Below, piece after piece: positions 10,401-18,633 of a stretch of 64,000 bases of DNA. Source of the stretch: Nitrospira lenta (GTDB lineage: Bacteria; Nitrospirota; Nitrospiria; Nitrospirales; Nitrospiraceae); contig NZ_OUNR01000012.1 in the NCBI RefSeq assembly GCF_900403705.1, positions 496,001 through 560,000 of the forward strand, written 5' to 3'. The position numbers and the translations under genes are program-made. Numbering within the stretch: the first letter of the stretch is position 1; each line of letters starts with the position of its first letter. The notes beneath the pieces were generated by a model, which had not been told where the DNA came from, ran no database searches, and saw nothing but the letters and a program-made list of their open reading frames with translations.

Positions 10401-11814
10401 AGGATTCCGGATGGGTGGCAGTTGCGGGCAATGCGCATCGGGGTCCGGTGCTGCTCCGATGACTGCTACGATCGGTGGGGTCTCGCGAAACTTCTATAGC
10501 GCGTATTTTGCGTTGGATGTGACCAATCCTGAAGTGGATCCTAAGCTGTTGTGGGTATTCACCGATAGTGGACTCGGTCTGACCACGAGTTATCCGGCCG
10601 TGGCGCGCATGAATCCGACCACGAATTCATCAATCGATCCTACCAATGAGAAATGGTATGTGCTCTTTGGGTCTGGCCCGAACGGATATCAAGCCGATTT
10701 GCCGTCCACTCCAACGCAAACTGCCAGCCTCTACGCCGTTGATCTGAAATTCGGGCCGAAAGTTGCGGTGGGCGGGAGTTTGACGACAATGCCGGTGGGA
10801 ACCTATCGATCCTTCATGGGGCACGTCGTAGCCGTCGATAAAGATGGGGATTGGAGGACGGACGTCGCCTATGCTGCACGGACTCTTCACGACGGATCGT
10901 TGCCTTGGCGAGGGAAGATGTATCGCCTGACTATGGGGTGTCCTACTGCTCCTTGTGTTCCGACTAGTTGGGGGGTAGCCAATGGGGCTAATCGTGCGCC
11001 GACGGAAGTGCTGGATACATTTTGGGATGCGACAAGTTATACGACCAAAGAGATGGGGCCAACGGCCTCTTCACCGGTGGTGGCGGTCGATGATGCCGAT
11101 AAGGTCTGGGTGCTCTTTGGGACGGGGCGATACTTCGGCAATACAGACAAAGTTGACAGCACGATACAGCGCTTGTTTGGTATCAAGGATTCGGTATTAA
11201 GCGGAACGTGCACGGAAACCAGCATCACTAGTTGTTACGATGATGACCTTGTCGATGTAACCAACGCGGTCATCTGTCTCATTTGCAGCGGGGGTACCAA
11301 TCAAGTCACGGACCCCACGAATCCCGGAGTGACCTCATTTAACGGGACGGGCACGACCTCCATGATGGGCTTAGTACAGAGTAAAGATGGGTGGAGGGTG
11401 AATCTGCCAGGCCCTGTGACGTTGATCGATTCAGTGAGCGGGCTTGCGACAAATTATGCCTCTGAGCGGTCGGTGGTCAATCCGACGTTGATTGCCGGCT
11501 CGATCTTCTTTCCGACCTTTGCTCCGACGAATAACTTCTGCGCCTCTGACGGGATAAGCTATCTCTATGTGCTGTACTATAGAACGGGGACGGCCTCTAC
11601 GGTGCCAGTAATTGGAACCACGACTTCGGGTGGAAATACCGTGGTAAACGGCAAGTTTGGCAGTATCGATGGTTTGCTCTCAGCCGTGACCATACATTGT
11701 GGACAGGTGTGTAGCGCGAAAGGCCAAAGCTCTACGGGAGCTTTTACGTCGACGGGGCTAGAGCTTGAAGGAAACTACAGCCGTTTTGTTAATTGGATCC
11801 ATCAGCGGGACTAA
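7480..11814 (+). CDS. pilY1: PilY1 family type IV pilus tip adhesin
   Basis: 1444 residues from ATG 7480, chosen because GGAGG lies 5 bases upstream and a signal peptide follows (cleavage near SAQ-T). An N-terminal von Willebrand A-like domain begins with NIILLLDNSGSMSG, a complete DxSxS metal site. The C-terminal half has the PilY1 beta-propeller hallmark (VGANDGMLHAFNGG). Several Asp-rich loops look like calcium sites (DTNQDGVLTYD, DMNSDGVADS, DPDNDGVVDAGE, DKDGDWRTD). Many cysteines are present, as expected for a surface protein. PilY1 proteins sit at the pilus tip and act in adhesion, mechanosensing and control of retraction. Confidence 0.95.
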   Translation: MKRRNIALRGAAIAMLAWFLSLMGASTGSAQTMDQYYAVPPFVSDQVLPNIILLLDNSGSMSGLACDRNDDGDCVDVADQVFTNTATYSGYFDSLTCYTYDTTDTRFEFSATKAALATACTTTQWDGNFLNWATFRRFDALKKAMIGGDCLVARAADGTCPTNGTPALKTVRAQAAGINTEMASIAYGGGAGVNTYVGRMPSADYGGTPGTLYIGTDAAYFCVDNDNTFNTNCGDSYSQRKYELKVGYSVEPTGVIQQIGAQARFGLFEFKPAGDGARMLVGVGARQSIDFGGGTVETFNTNVAAMVDAVQESFPSTWTPLSESLYETVRYVAQINSTYVPGSYVFPIAFSGGISNGGAFATNGVGSIGTSEISALTGTEVCPVGYIANACGRDPFFFGSNHTPPWASTSTQVTCCKTFVILVTDGEPTQDTNIPTGLRDYAHGQHGQHCVGGNATIHAPNGTCNTNQATPAATLLGEHKTDYANSGNHYLDDVAYWAHTNDLRPCSGAADGSIAVLGVTGHCLPGFQNVTLYTFFAFGNIAGREILMHAARLGGFEDTNGNNLPDVTSEWDKVINATGAPGTDGIPDNYFESSNVDDLQDRLMAAITAIIRKSASGTSISVLATSSTGEGSIYQAYFYTTDVGQAGANVKWTGYAHALFVDTYGNFREDTNQDGVLTYDIDRIVESQYINDPTSPNYQKVMVHKFVDMNSDGVADSATPVFTGELRTILPIWEAGKELALGTSASRKILTWVDPDNDGVVDAGEQIAFTPANCAALRDYLRYAGDACSGSSNAMNLINFIRGDEVTGLRTRMLEVPVGSGNFKVWRLGDPIHSTPTVVAAPKSRYDLAYGDSTYTAFYTKYRTRRQVVYVGANDGMLHAFNGGYYHKGDNPATGSTVEHGWYTKNPTDNSSGPNLGAELWSFIPHQLLPQLQWLARTDYTHVYYVDLKPTITEARVFTPDADHPGGWGTILIGGFRMGGSCGQCASGSGAAPMTATIGGVSRNFYSAYFALDVTNPEVDPKLLWVFTDSGLGLTTSYPAVARMNPTTNSSIDPTNEKWYVLFGSGPNGYQADLPSTPTQTASLYAVDLKFGPKVAVGGSLTTMPVGTYRSFMGHVVAVDKDGDWRTDVAYAARTLHDGSLPWRGKMYRLTMGCPTAPCVPTSWGVANGANRAPTEVLDTFWDATSYTTKEMGPTASSPVVAVDDADKVWVLFGTGRYFGNTDKVDSTIQRLFGIKDSVLSGTCTETSITSCYDDDLVDVTNAVICLICSGGTNQVTDPTNPGVTSFNGTGTTSMMGLVQSKDGWRVNLPGPVTLIDSVSGLATNYASERSVVNPTLIAGSIFFPTFAPTNNFCASDGISYLYVLYYRTGTASTVPVIGTTTSGGNTVVNGKFGSIDGLLSAVTIHCGQVCSAKGQSSTGAFTSTGLELEGNYSRFVNWIHQRD

Positions 11815-11883
11815 GTTGCCGTGAGCTTTGTCATGAATATGAGGCTGAAAATGTCTTGTGTGGAAAGCAAGTATTGAGGAGAT

Positions 11884-12852
11884 ATGCGCGCTGAAAGTCA
11901 ACAGCGATTGATCATAGGGATTGGGGCCCTGAGCCTTTTACTTGGCGCTGCCTGTAGCGGTGGTAGTGCGGGCGATGTGCCTTATGCCACGGCTCAATCA
12001 AAGGGAAATCAACCCCCAGTTGTGATCTCGGCAAAAATTCTTGATGCCCCGCTATCATTGGCAGTTCCTGTTTCGGTGCAGATTCAAGCGGAGGACCCAG
12101 AGCGAGAAGCGGTCACATACCATTATCAATGGTATGTGAATGAAGCTCCTGTGGCGGGGCAAACGAATCCGACGCTGCCATCGGAAGGGCTTCGGCGAGG
12201 TCAGCGGGTTAGTGTGGAGATCATTCCTGTCGACTCTGTGCAGAAGGGCCAGCCTTACAGGACGGCAGGAGTACTTGTTGGAAACACGGCTCCCACGATT
12301 TCAGCCGTGACGTTGCGGCTTGCAGATAACGGCGTACGAGTTGAGTCGCAGGTTGAGGTCAGTGATCTCGATCATGATCGGATAGATCTCACCTATAGAT
12401 GGTTTCAGGAGGATAAGGTCATCAAGGAAGGCGAAGAGCCTTCGCTCTCCATCAAGGGTCTTAATCCACGGGTGCCTGTAGTTGTAGAGGTTCTCCCGCA
12501 GGACTCAGAAGCAACTGGGAAATCGCTTCGCTCCGTGCCCCTTCTGTTAAACAACCATCCTCCTCAAATCGTTTCGACTCCTCCTGCGCCTCCGGGTGCA
12601 GGGGGGTATGAATATCTTGTTAAGGCTGTTGATGAGGACGGTGATAAGATTTCATTTCAGTTAGAGCAGGCGCCGGCAGGCATGACCATCGATGAAACGA
12701 CGGGTCGTCTCATCTGGGCAATATCGGCTGAGCAAGTTGGTGCTGTTCACGTTAAGGTGCTTGCAAAGGATGGGCAGGGCTCTGTCGCTTATCAAGAATT
12801 TGACTTAACATTTGCAAGAGAAGCCGCCCCCGCCAAGCCTGCTGGCGTCTGA
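11884..12852 (+). CDS. Lipoprotein with Ig-like/cadherin-like repeats, pilY1-linked
   Basis: 322 residues with a strong GAGGAGAT ribosome site. The N-terminus is a lipoprotein signal: hydrophobic stretch, then LLLGAAC with Cys24 as the lipidated residue. Two related beta-sandwich segments follow (…YHYQWYVNEAPVAGQ… and …LTYRWFQEDKVIKEG…), then a putative-Ig/cadherin-type segment (VDEDGDKISFQLEQAPAGM, then TTGRLIWAIS). Such modules bind partners or calcium. It lies 69 bp after pilY1 and is probably co-transcribed, so a periplasmic or surface accessory role in the pilus is likely but unproven. Confidence 0.75.
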   Translation: MRAESQQRLIIGIGALSLLLGAACSGGSAGDVPYATAQSKGNQPPVVISAKILDAPLSLAVPVSVQIQAEDPEREAVTYHYQWYVNEAPVAGQTNPTLPSEGLRRGQRVSVEIIPVDSVQKGQPYRTAGVLVGNTAPTISAVTLRLADNGVRVESQVEVSDLDHDRIDLTYRWFQEDKVIKEGEEPSLSIKGLNPRVPVVVEVLPQDSEATGKSLRSVPLLLNNHPPQIVSTPPAPPGAGGYEYLVKAVDEDGDKISFQLEQAPAGMTIDETTGRLIWAISAEQVGAVHVKVLAKDGQGSVAYQEFDLTFAREAAPAKPAGV

Positions 12853-12865
12853 TTCACTGAACTGC

Positions 12866-12895
12866 TTGTCTCGTCTTTTCTCTCTCTGCTAGAAT
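12866..12895 (+). promoter_or_regulatory. Candidate sigma-70 promoter for phoH-ybeY-ftsY
   Basis: TTGTCT (12866-12871) and TAGAAT (12890-12895) are separated by 18 bases, 42 bp upstream of the phoH start. Spacing and -10 are good; the -35 matches 4 of 6 positions. Confidence 0.45.
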
Positions 12896-12936
12896 CAGCC
12901 TAGCTGATGTCCTAGGAGGGAGACGACCCTGCATTC

Positions 12937-14001
12937 GTGCGTAAACTAAAACTACGAGAAGGCACTAACACTGCCGCCCTCTTTGGTCACCACGACCGGC
13001 ACCTCAAGCTTATTGAGGAGGATCTCGGCGTGCGGCTGTCCGCGCGCGGTGAAGAAGTCACCCTCGATGGTCTTCCAGACGCGACTCGCCAAGCTGAACG
13101 AATCCTCTTCGAACTCGCGAATCTCACCAACGAAGGACTCGTGCTTCAAGTCGACGATGTGACGCATGCACTGACGGCGTTGCGTCAGACACCGGATGCC
13201 TCCATTAAAGAGGTGCTGACCAACGCCACGACGATCGTCACGAAGAAGCGCTTCGTTGGTCCCAAATCCCCCACGCAAAAGTCCTACATTGAGGCGATCG
13301 AGACACACGATATTGTGATTGCGATCGGGCCTGCCGGTACGGGCAAGACGTATCTGGCCATGGCGATGGCGGTCAGTGCCTTGATGAAGAAAGAAGTAAG
13401 CCGCATCATTCTGGCGCGGCCTGCAGTCGAAGCCGGCGAGAAGCTCGGCTTTCTCCCCGGCGATATGTTTGCGAAGGTGAATCCCTATTTGCGCCCGCTC
13501 TACGATGCGTTGTTCGACATGATGGATATGGAGCGAGCCAATCGCATGATTGAACGGGGGGATATCGAGATTGCACCGTTGGCGTTTATGCGTGGGCGTA
13601 CCCTGAATGACTCATTCGTGATTTTGGACGAAGCTCAGAATGCCACGGCGGAACAGATGAAAATGTTCCTCACCAGATTGGGGTTTCATTCCAAGGTGGT
13701 TGTGACCGGAGATATTACGCAGATCGATCTGCCGTCCGAGCGGGTGTCCGGTCTCATCGAAGTGAAAGAAATCTTGCGAGATATCGACGGGATCGCGTTC
13801 GTGTATTTCGATGAGAAGGATGTGGTTCGTCATCGACTGGTGCAGGACATTGTCAAGGCCTATGATCGACATCAGTCTGCAACTGGTGGCGATCCCAGGC
13901 TGTCTAAGGGGCCGGCCGCGCCGCATGTATCGCCGTCCGGGCCCAATAAGTGGTCTTCCTCTGGTTCACCGCCTCGAGGCTCCTCAGGCCAATCCCACTA
14001 G
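12937..14001 (+). CDS. phoH: PhoH family ATPase (YbeZ-like)
   Basis: 354 residues starting at GTG 12937 (AGGAGGG 17 bases upstream, so initiation may be weak). Walker A GPAGTGKTYL is near residue 131 and the Walker B region reads FVILDEAQNAT. The N-terminal part (REGTNTAALFGHHD, RGEEVTLDG) is a KH-like domain typical of YbeZ/PhoH. The last ~35 residues are Pro/Ser/Gly-rich and probably disordered. PhoH-like ATPases partner with YbeY in RNA metabolism, and ybeY follows directly, as in many genomes. Confidence 0.95.
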   Translation: MRKLKLREGTNTAALFGHHDRHLKLIEEDLGVRLSARGEEVTLDGLPDATRQAERILFELANLTNEGLVLQVDDVTHALTALRQTPDASIKEVLTNATTIVTKKRFVGPKSPTQKSYIEAIETHDIVIAIGPAGTGKTYLAMAMAVSALMKKEVSRIILARPAVEAGEKLGFLPGDMFAKVNPYLRPLYDALFDMMDMERANRMIERGDIEIAPLAFMRGRTLNDSFVILDEAQNATAEQMKMFLTRLGFHSKVVVTGDITQIDLPSERVSGLIEVKEILRDIDGIAFVYFDEKDVVRHRLVQDIVKAYDRHQSATGGDPRLSKGPAAPHVSPSGPNKWSSSGSPPRGSSGQSH

Positions 14002-14069
14002 CCGCGCGAATTCTTCATGTCTATCCATTGTTACTATTTCACGACAACATTCATGAAGAGTCTGCGCTA

Positions 14070-14570
14070 ATGACTGTGTATTTGCGTGTGCGGCTGACTC
14101 GCGTGAAGGTACGCCAGGCGGCACTGAAGCGTCTGGCAGAGCATGTGCTTGTCGTGGTCGGGGAAAAGCAGTCAGAGCTCAGTATCGATTTGGTAGGCGA
14201 TGCACGGATGCGCCGGTTGAACCACCAGTATCGGAAGAAGGATCGCACGACCGATGTCCTGGCGTTTGCCATGCGCGAGTCGGGCAGCCCGGTGTCGGCT
14301 CTGCTCGGCGATGTCGTGATCTCGGTGCCGACGGCGCAGCGACAAGCGAAAGAAGGCGGTCGATCTCTTAGTGAGGAATTGGCCTGGTTACTGGTTCATG
14401 GAGTATTGCACCTCTGCGGCTACGATCATGAGCGGAGCGACGCGGAGGCGCGCCGCATGAAGCGGCGGGAGCAAGCCGTGTTACGAGTCCTGCGGCCGAT
14501 TCCGACGTTAGCGACAGTGCCGCTGGTGAGTCGGATTCGTGCTGGCGTAACGACGACGAGGAGACGGTAG
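14070..14570 (+). CDS. ybeY: Endoribonuclease YbeY (rRNA maturation factor)
   Basis: 166 residues from ATG 14070, which begins the conserved domain. The family signature HGVLHLCGYDHE (three zinc-binding His) is near residues 110-121, and the preceding motif RKKDRTTDVLAFAM is typical. YbeY acts in 16S rRNA 3-prime processing and 70S quality control. The C-terminal ~35 residues beyond the core are rich in Arg and Thr. It lies between phoH and ftsY (2 bp from ftsY), which argues for one transcript. Confidence 0.95.
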   Translation: MTVYLRVRLTRVKVRQAALKRLAEHVLVVVGEKQSELSIDLVGDARMRRLNHQYRKKDRTTDVLAFAMRESGSPVSALLGDVVISVPTAQRQAKEGGRSLSEELAWLLVHGVLHLCGYDHERSDAEARRMKRREQAVLRVLRPIPTLATVPLVSRIRAGVTTTRRR

Positions 14571-14572
14571 CG

Positions 14573-15508
14573 ATGGGATGGTTTCAGCGGCTGAGTGATG
14601 GTCTCAGCAAGACGCGGCAGGTCGTTCGGCAATCACTGGATCGAGTCTTGGGGCGTACGCCTGATCCGGCGATGCTGGAGGAGTTGGAGGCCGCGTTGCT
14701 CACGGCAGACTTGGGTGTGCGGGTGGTCGACCGGTTAATGACCCATGTGCGGGAACATGCCAGAGGAGCGGATGCAGCCAACTCTGAGGCCTTGCAGAAT
14801 GTGTTGAGCCGGACCCTGTACGATGTTCTGGCGCCGGTGCAAGGGGCATCGCTGGAACAGCTGATTGAGAAGGGGCCGAAGCCTTTTGTGGTGTTGATGG
14901 TCGGGGTGAATGGCGTCGGGAAAACGACGACCATTGCCAAGATAGCGCAACGATTGGTGCAGGGGGGGCGCCGCCCTCTGCTCGTCGCCGGCGATACCTT
15001 TCGTGCGGCGGCAATCGATCAGTTGCAAGTGTGGGCGGATCGGGTTGGTGTGGACGTGATCCGGCATCGCCATGGGGCGGATCCGGCGGCCGTGGCGTTC
15101 GACGGCATCGTGGCCGCCAAGGCGCGCGCGGCCGATGTGGTCCTCATCGATACGGCCGGTCGGCTGCATACAAAATCTAATTTGATGGAAGAATTGCGGA
15201 AGATCCTTCGGGTGATCGGCCAGGCGCTGCCAGGGGCGCCGCATGAAATTCTGCTGGTGCTGGATGCGACGGTCGGACAGAACGCGTTAGCGCAAGCGCG
15301 ACAGTTCAAGGAAGTCGTCGGCGTGACGGGGCTGGTTCTCACCAAGCTCGATGGGACGGCGCGCGGTGGGATCGTGGTAGCCATTGCCGACGAGCTGAAG
15401 CTTCCCGTCCGTTTGATCGGTGTGGGAGAGGCAGTCGAAGATCTGCAGGACTTCAATCAGGAAGCCTTCATTGCCGCGTTATTCGGCCAACCGGCTGCTC
15501 GGTCATAA
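14573..15508 (+). CDS. ftsY: Signal recognition particle receptor FtsY
   Basis: 311 residues, a compact FtsY without the long acidic A domain. The N domain spans about 1-95. The G domain has G1 GVNGVGKTTTIAKIA near 111, the insertion-box region GDTFRAAAIDQL, DTAGR near 193, TKLDGTARGG near 257, and the closing GVGEAVEDLQDF that distinguishes FtsY from Ffh. It receives SRP-ribosome complexes at the inner membrane. An amphipathic start (MGWFQRLSDGLSKTRQ) may serve as the membrane-targeting helix. Confidence 0.97.
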   Translation: MGWFQRLSDGLSKTRQVVRQSLDRVLGRTPDPAMLEELEAALLTADLGVRVVDRLMTHVREHARGADAANSEALQNVLSRTLYDVLAPVQGASLEQLIEKGPKPFVVLMVGVNGVGKTTTIAKIAQRLVQGGRRPLLVAGDTFRAAAIDQLQVWADRVGVDVIRHRHGADPAAVAFDGIVAAKARAADVVLIDTAGRLHTKSNLMEELRKILRVIGQALPGAPHEILLVLDATVGQNALAQARQFKEVVGVTGLVLTKLDGTARGGIVVAIADELKLPVRLIGVGEAVEDLQDFNQEAFIAALFGQPAARS

Positions 15509-15614
15509 CCCGCCATTTTCTTTTCGCTCCGAACCCCCTGTGCTATGGTGATGACGTACCGCTCTGGATATTGTTGCCAATAGCATTCACCCGTGTCAGA
15601 GGCAGAGATTTCGA

Positions 15615-16400
15615 ATGATCAAGATCTTAATCGTCGACGATGACCAGATGAACTGTGATCTCCTGCAGGCCGTGTTCATGCGGCATGGGTATCAAGTGAT
15701 CACCACGACCAGCGGGCGTGAAGGGCTGAATCTGTTTCGCAAACATACCCCGCGCATTACGTTGCTCGATCTGCGCATGCCGGAGATAGACGGACTGACG
15801 GTCTTGAAAGAGATTCGGGCGATCGATCCCGAGGCGCCGGTCATTATTCTCGGCGGCGGAGCCACGGAAGTGCAGGAGAATCAGGCCCGTTCCCTGCGCG
15901 TCACCGACTTTATCCGGCGCGGGCTGTCGCTCGATATTTTGGTCGAAGCGGTGCACCGGGTGTCTCAGATGCCGGTCAAGGCCAATTCGACGCCGGTCTC
16001 CCCGATTCCCTCGTTCGCCGGGCAAGAGACAGCGGAGTCGGTGATGGTCGTCGATGACGATCCGCTGGTGCGCGATTTGCTCGTACAGTTCCTCAGTCTG
16101 CGCGGGTACCGGACATTGGGTGTGAAGGATGGATATGAAGCGTTGCGAGTCGTCGAAGAAGCGCCGCCGGATCTGCTGTTGCTCGATATGGTGATGCCCG
16201 GGCTGTCCGGGATTGATGTCCTGAAAACGCTCCGGGAGAAAGAGTATGCCGGTGGCGTGATCATCATGACTGGGAGCCACAACGAAGAGATGTTGGAAGA
16301 AGCCTGGTCGCTGGGTCCGCAAGAAGTACTGGGCAAGCCCATCGCTCTCGATCGCCTATTGACCGCCATTCAGCTTGTGCTCGTCTGTCGCGAGTGCTAA
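15615..16400 (+). CDS. Tandem-receiver (REC-REC) response regulator
   Basis: 261 residues with two receiver domains and no output domain. REC1 (about 1-120) has the acidic pair DDD and phospho-acceptor Asp in LLDLRMPEIDG, but the conserved Lys near its end is missing (FIRRGLS). REC2 (about 143-261) is complete: VDDDP, LLDMVMPGLSG, a Thr in IIMTGSHN, and GKP. REC1 may therefore be non-canonical, while REC2 should be a normal phospho-acceptor. No kinase gene is adjacent. It may act by protein-protein contact. Confidence 0.9.
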   Translation: MIKILIVDDDQMNCDLLQAVFMRHGYQVITTTSGREGLNLFRKHTPRITLLDLRMPEIDGLTVLKEIRAIDPEAPVIILGGGATEVQENQARSLRVTDFIRRGLSLDILVEAVHRVSQMPVKANSTPVSPIPSFAGQETAESVMVVDDDPLVRDLLVQFLSLRGYRTLGVKDGYEALRVVEEAPPDLLLLDMVMPGLSGIDVLKTLREKEYAGGVIIMTGSHNEEMLEEAWSLGPQEVLGKPIALDRLLTAIQLVLVCREC

Positions 16401-16410
16401 AACCCTTCCG

Positions 16411-18633
16411 ATGCCAGTCGGAAGCTCGCGCCTCAGTTACATCACTTGTCTCATCGGATTGTCGCTGTTCCTGCCCCTGTCACAGGGGTGGGCCGGCGAA
16501 CTCCCTTCGTCTCCGTCTACCATTGTCCGGCACGCACTTCGTGCGAGCATCGACCCTGACCAGCACCAGCTGACCGTGATCGATCGGATGGTCGTGCGGG
16601 TGGGTGGTTCTCAGCCGACGCTGGACTTCACCTTAGCCAAATCGTTGCGTCTTGAGACGGTGGCGCTTGTGACCAGGGTGGGGACAGAAGAGCGCCTGAC
16701 ACCTGTCCCGACGTCGTTGGGCGATGCGGCAATTGATTCCCATCTCCGCTCCCTCCTGGTCTCGCTGCCCGACCAGAGACATGAAGAGGTCACGCTGGAA
16801 TGGCGCTATCGCGGAGCCATTGATGATCTGCCGCGTGAACCACGGCATCTGCGATTCGTGACGCCGAGTGAGACGTCCGGGCATATCGGTCCGGAGGGTG
16901 TCTACATGAGCAGCGAAACAGGCTGGTATCCCGATTTGACCGGCTCGCTCGCATCCTATGCGTTGACGGTTGAGATGCCAAGTGGATGGACCACGGTGAG
17001 TCAGGGGCATGGAGGTACGGAGCAGGATTGCTCACAGCCCCGCTCTGATGGTTCGTGCGTCAGCCTGCAAACCTGGACGTCGGGAGTCACCGAAGCGCTT
17101 ACGCTGGTGGCCAACCGGTTCATGGTGAAGACGCGGGATTGGAAGAGCGCAACTGGACAAGCCGTTCAGCTGGCGACCTATCTGTTTCCCGACGATGCGG
17201 CGCTGGCGGACGAATATTTGGATGCGACCGTCAAATATCTTGACGCCTATGTTCCGCTGTTGGGGCCGTTCCCCTTCGAGCAGTTTGCCGTGGTGGAGAA
17301 CTTTTTTGCGAGCGGCTTGGGGATGCCATCCTTTACCTTGCTGGGGAGCGGCAGCATCAAGCGTCACTATACTCAGCCCTATGCCTTAGGGCACGAGATC
17401 GTCCATTCCTGGATCGGCAATGCGGTGTGGAATCGTCCCGAGAGTGGCAATTGGGTCGAGGGGCTGACGACATACCTGACGAATTATTATTGGCATGAGC
17501 TAATCCACGATGATCGGCAAGCGCGCGAGCAGCGGCGATTGATGTTGCAAGGCTACAGTCTCTATGTGACTCCGCAGCAGGATTATCCCATCGCCGAGTT
17601 TCAACGGAAGAGCGATGAGAAAGACAACGCCATCGGTTACCAAAAGGCGGCGATGGTGTTTCACCAGCTTCGCATGGAGATTGGCGATGAGGCATTCTGG
17701 CGCGCAGTGAAGCAGTTGATCGCAGAGTATTCAGGGCGGCATGCCGACTGGCGGGATCTCGAACGGATCTTTACCCAGTCCAGTGGACGAGAGTTGCGGT
17801 GGTTCTTTGAGCAATGGATCGAGCGGCCTGGCGCGCCCGCCGTCGCCATTGTCGAGGCGGCGGCCTCTCCCAGTCAGCAGCAGCCAGGGGCGTACACGTT
17901 GCGCGTCAGACTCACTCGGGAAGGCGGGGCGTTCCGGTTCATTCTACCGCTGGCCATCGCGATGAACGGATCGACAACCTCGGTGCCGGTGGCCTTGGCT
18001 GCCGAGCAACGCGACATCGAGTTGGTGGTGCCGGCTGAGCCGCTGAATGTGTCGATCGATCCCGAGTTCATGAGTCTGCAACGATTGAAGCGGGAGCAAA
18101 TGGCCCCCGTGCTGAATCTGTTTGTGACTGATCAGCGAAAAGCGGTGCTGCCGCTGTTTCCTGACAGTGCAACGCCGTTCAAGGAACTGGTCGCGCGGAT
18201 CAAGGCGCAAGATGCGCAGGATCCAACCAAGCGCACGACCGCCATCTTGCCGATGGACATCGTGGCCTTGCCTCCGTCAGGATCGGTGTTGGTCGTGGCG
18301 ACGGCAGACCGTCACGCGCAGGTGCAATCGTTGCTCGCGAAGGCGTGCGGAGATCTGGCGACAGTGGGACCGGACGGATTTCGCATTGCCGGAACCGCCT
18401 ACGAAGGCCGGCGCATGGCGGTGCTGTTATCCTGCCATCGGCCAGAGGCACCCGGTTCGGTTGTGACCCTGTTGTATGCGATGGATCCGGCGGCAGCGGC
18501 GAAGGTGGCGCGGCTCCTCTTCTTTTATGGATGGCAGAGCGCGGTGGTCTTCGACGAAGGCACCGTGACACAACGAGATATGTGGCAGGCGTTTCAGGGA
18601 ATGAAGGAGGTTCGACGTGATGAACAGCGGTAA
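16411..18633 (+). CDS. Secreted M1-family aminopeptidase
   Basis: 740 residues from ATG 16411, chosen because it gives a signal peptide (cleavage near GWA-GE); the frame also opens with TTG 16375 inside the upstream gene. The zinc site is complete: HEIVH near residues 327-331 and the third ligand Glu in NWVEGL exactly 18 residues later, the gluzincin spacing. A beta-sandwich lies before the catalytic domain. The C-terminal ~180 residues (after the WFEQWIERPGAP motif) form an extra domain that I cannot name. Probably a periplasmic peptidase. It overlaps the next gene by 14 bp. Confidence 0.88.
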   Translation: MPVGSSRLSYITCLIGLSLFLPLSQGWAGELPSSPSTIVRHALRASIDPDQHQLTVIDRMVVRVGGSQPTLDFTLAKSLRLETVALVTRVGTEERLTPVPTSLGDAAIDSHLRSLLVSLPDQRHEEVTLEWRYRGAIDDLPREPRHLRFVTPSETSGHIGPEGVYMSSETGWYPDLTGSLASYALTVEMPSGWTTVSQGHGGTEQDCSQPRSDGSCVSLQTWTSGVTEALTLVANRFMVKTRDWKSATGQAVQLATYLFPDDAALADEYLDATVKYLDAYVPLLGPFPFEQFAVVENFFASGLGMPSFTLLGSGSIKRHYTQPYALGHEIVHSWIGNAVWNRPESGNWVEGLTTYLTNYYWHELIHDDRQAREQRRLMLQGYSLYVTPQQDYPIAEFQRKSDEKDNAIGYQKAAMVFHQLRMEIGDEAFWRAVKQLIAEYSGRHADWRDLERIFTQSSGRELRWFFEQWIERPGAPAVAIVEAAASPSQQQPGAYTLRVRLTREGGAFRFILPLAIAMNGSTTSVPVALAAEQRDIELVVPAEPLNVSIDPEFMSLQRLKREQMAPVLNLFVTDQRKAVLPLFPDSATPFKELVARIKAQDAQDPTKRTTAILPMDIVALPPSGSVLVVATADRHAQVQSLLAKACGDLATVGPDGFRIAGTAYEGRRMAVLLSCHRPEAPGSVVTLLYAMDPAAAAKVARLLFFYGWQSAVVFDEGTVTQRDMWQAFQGMKEVRRDEQR

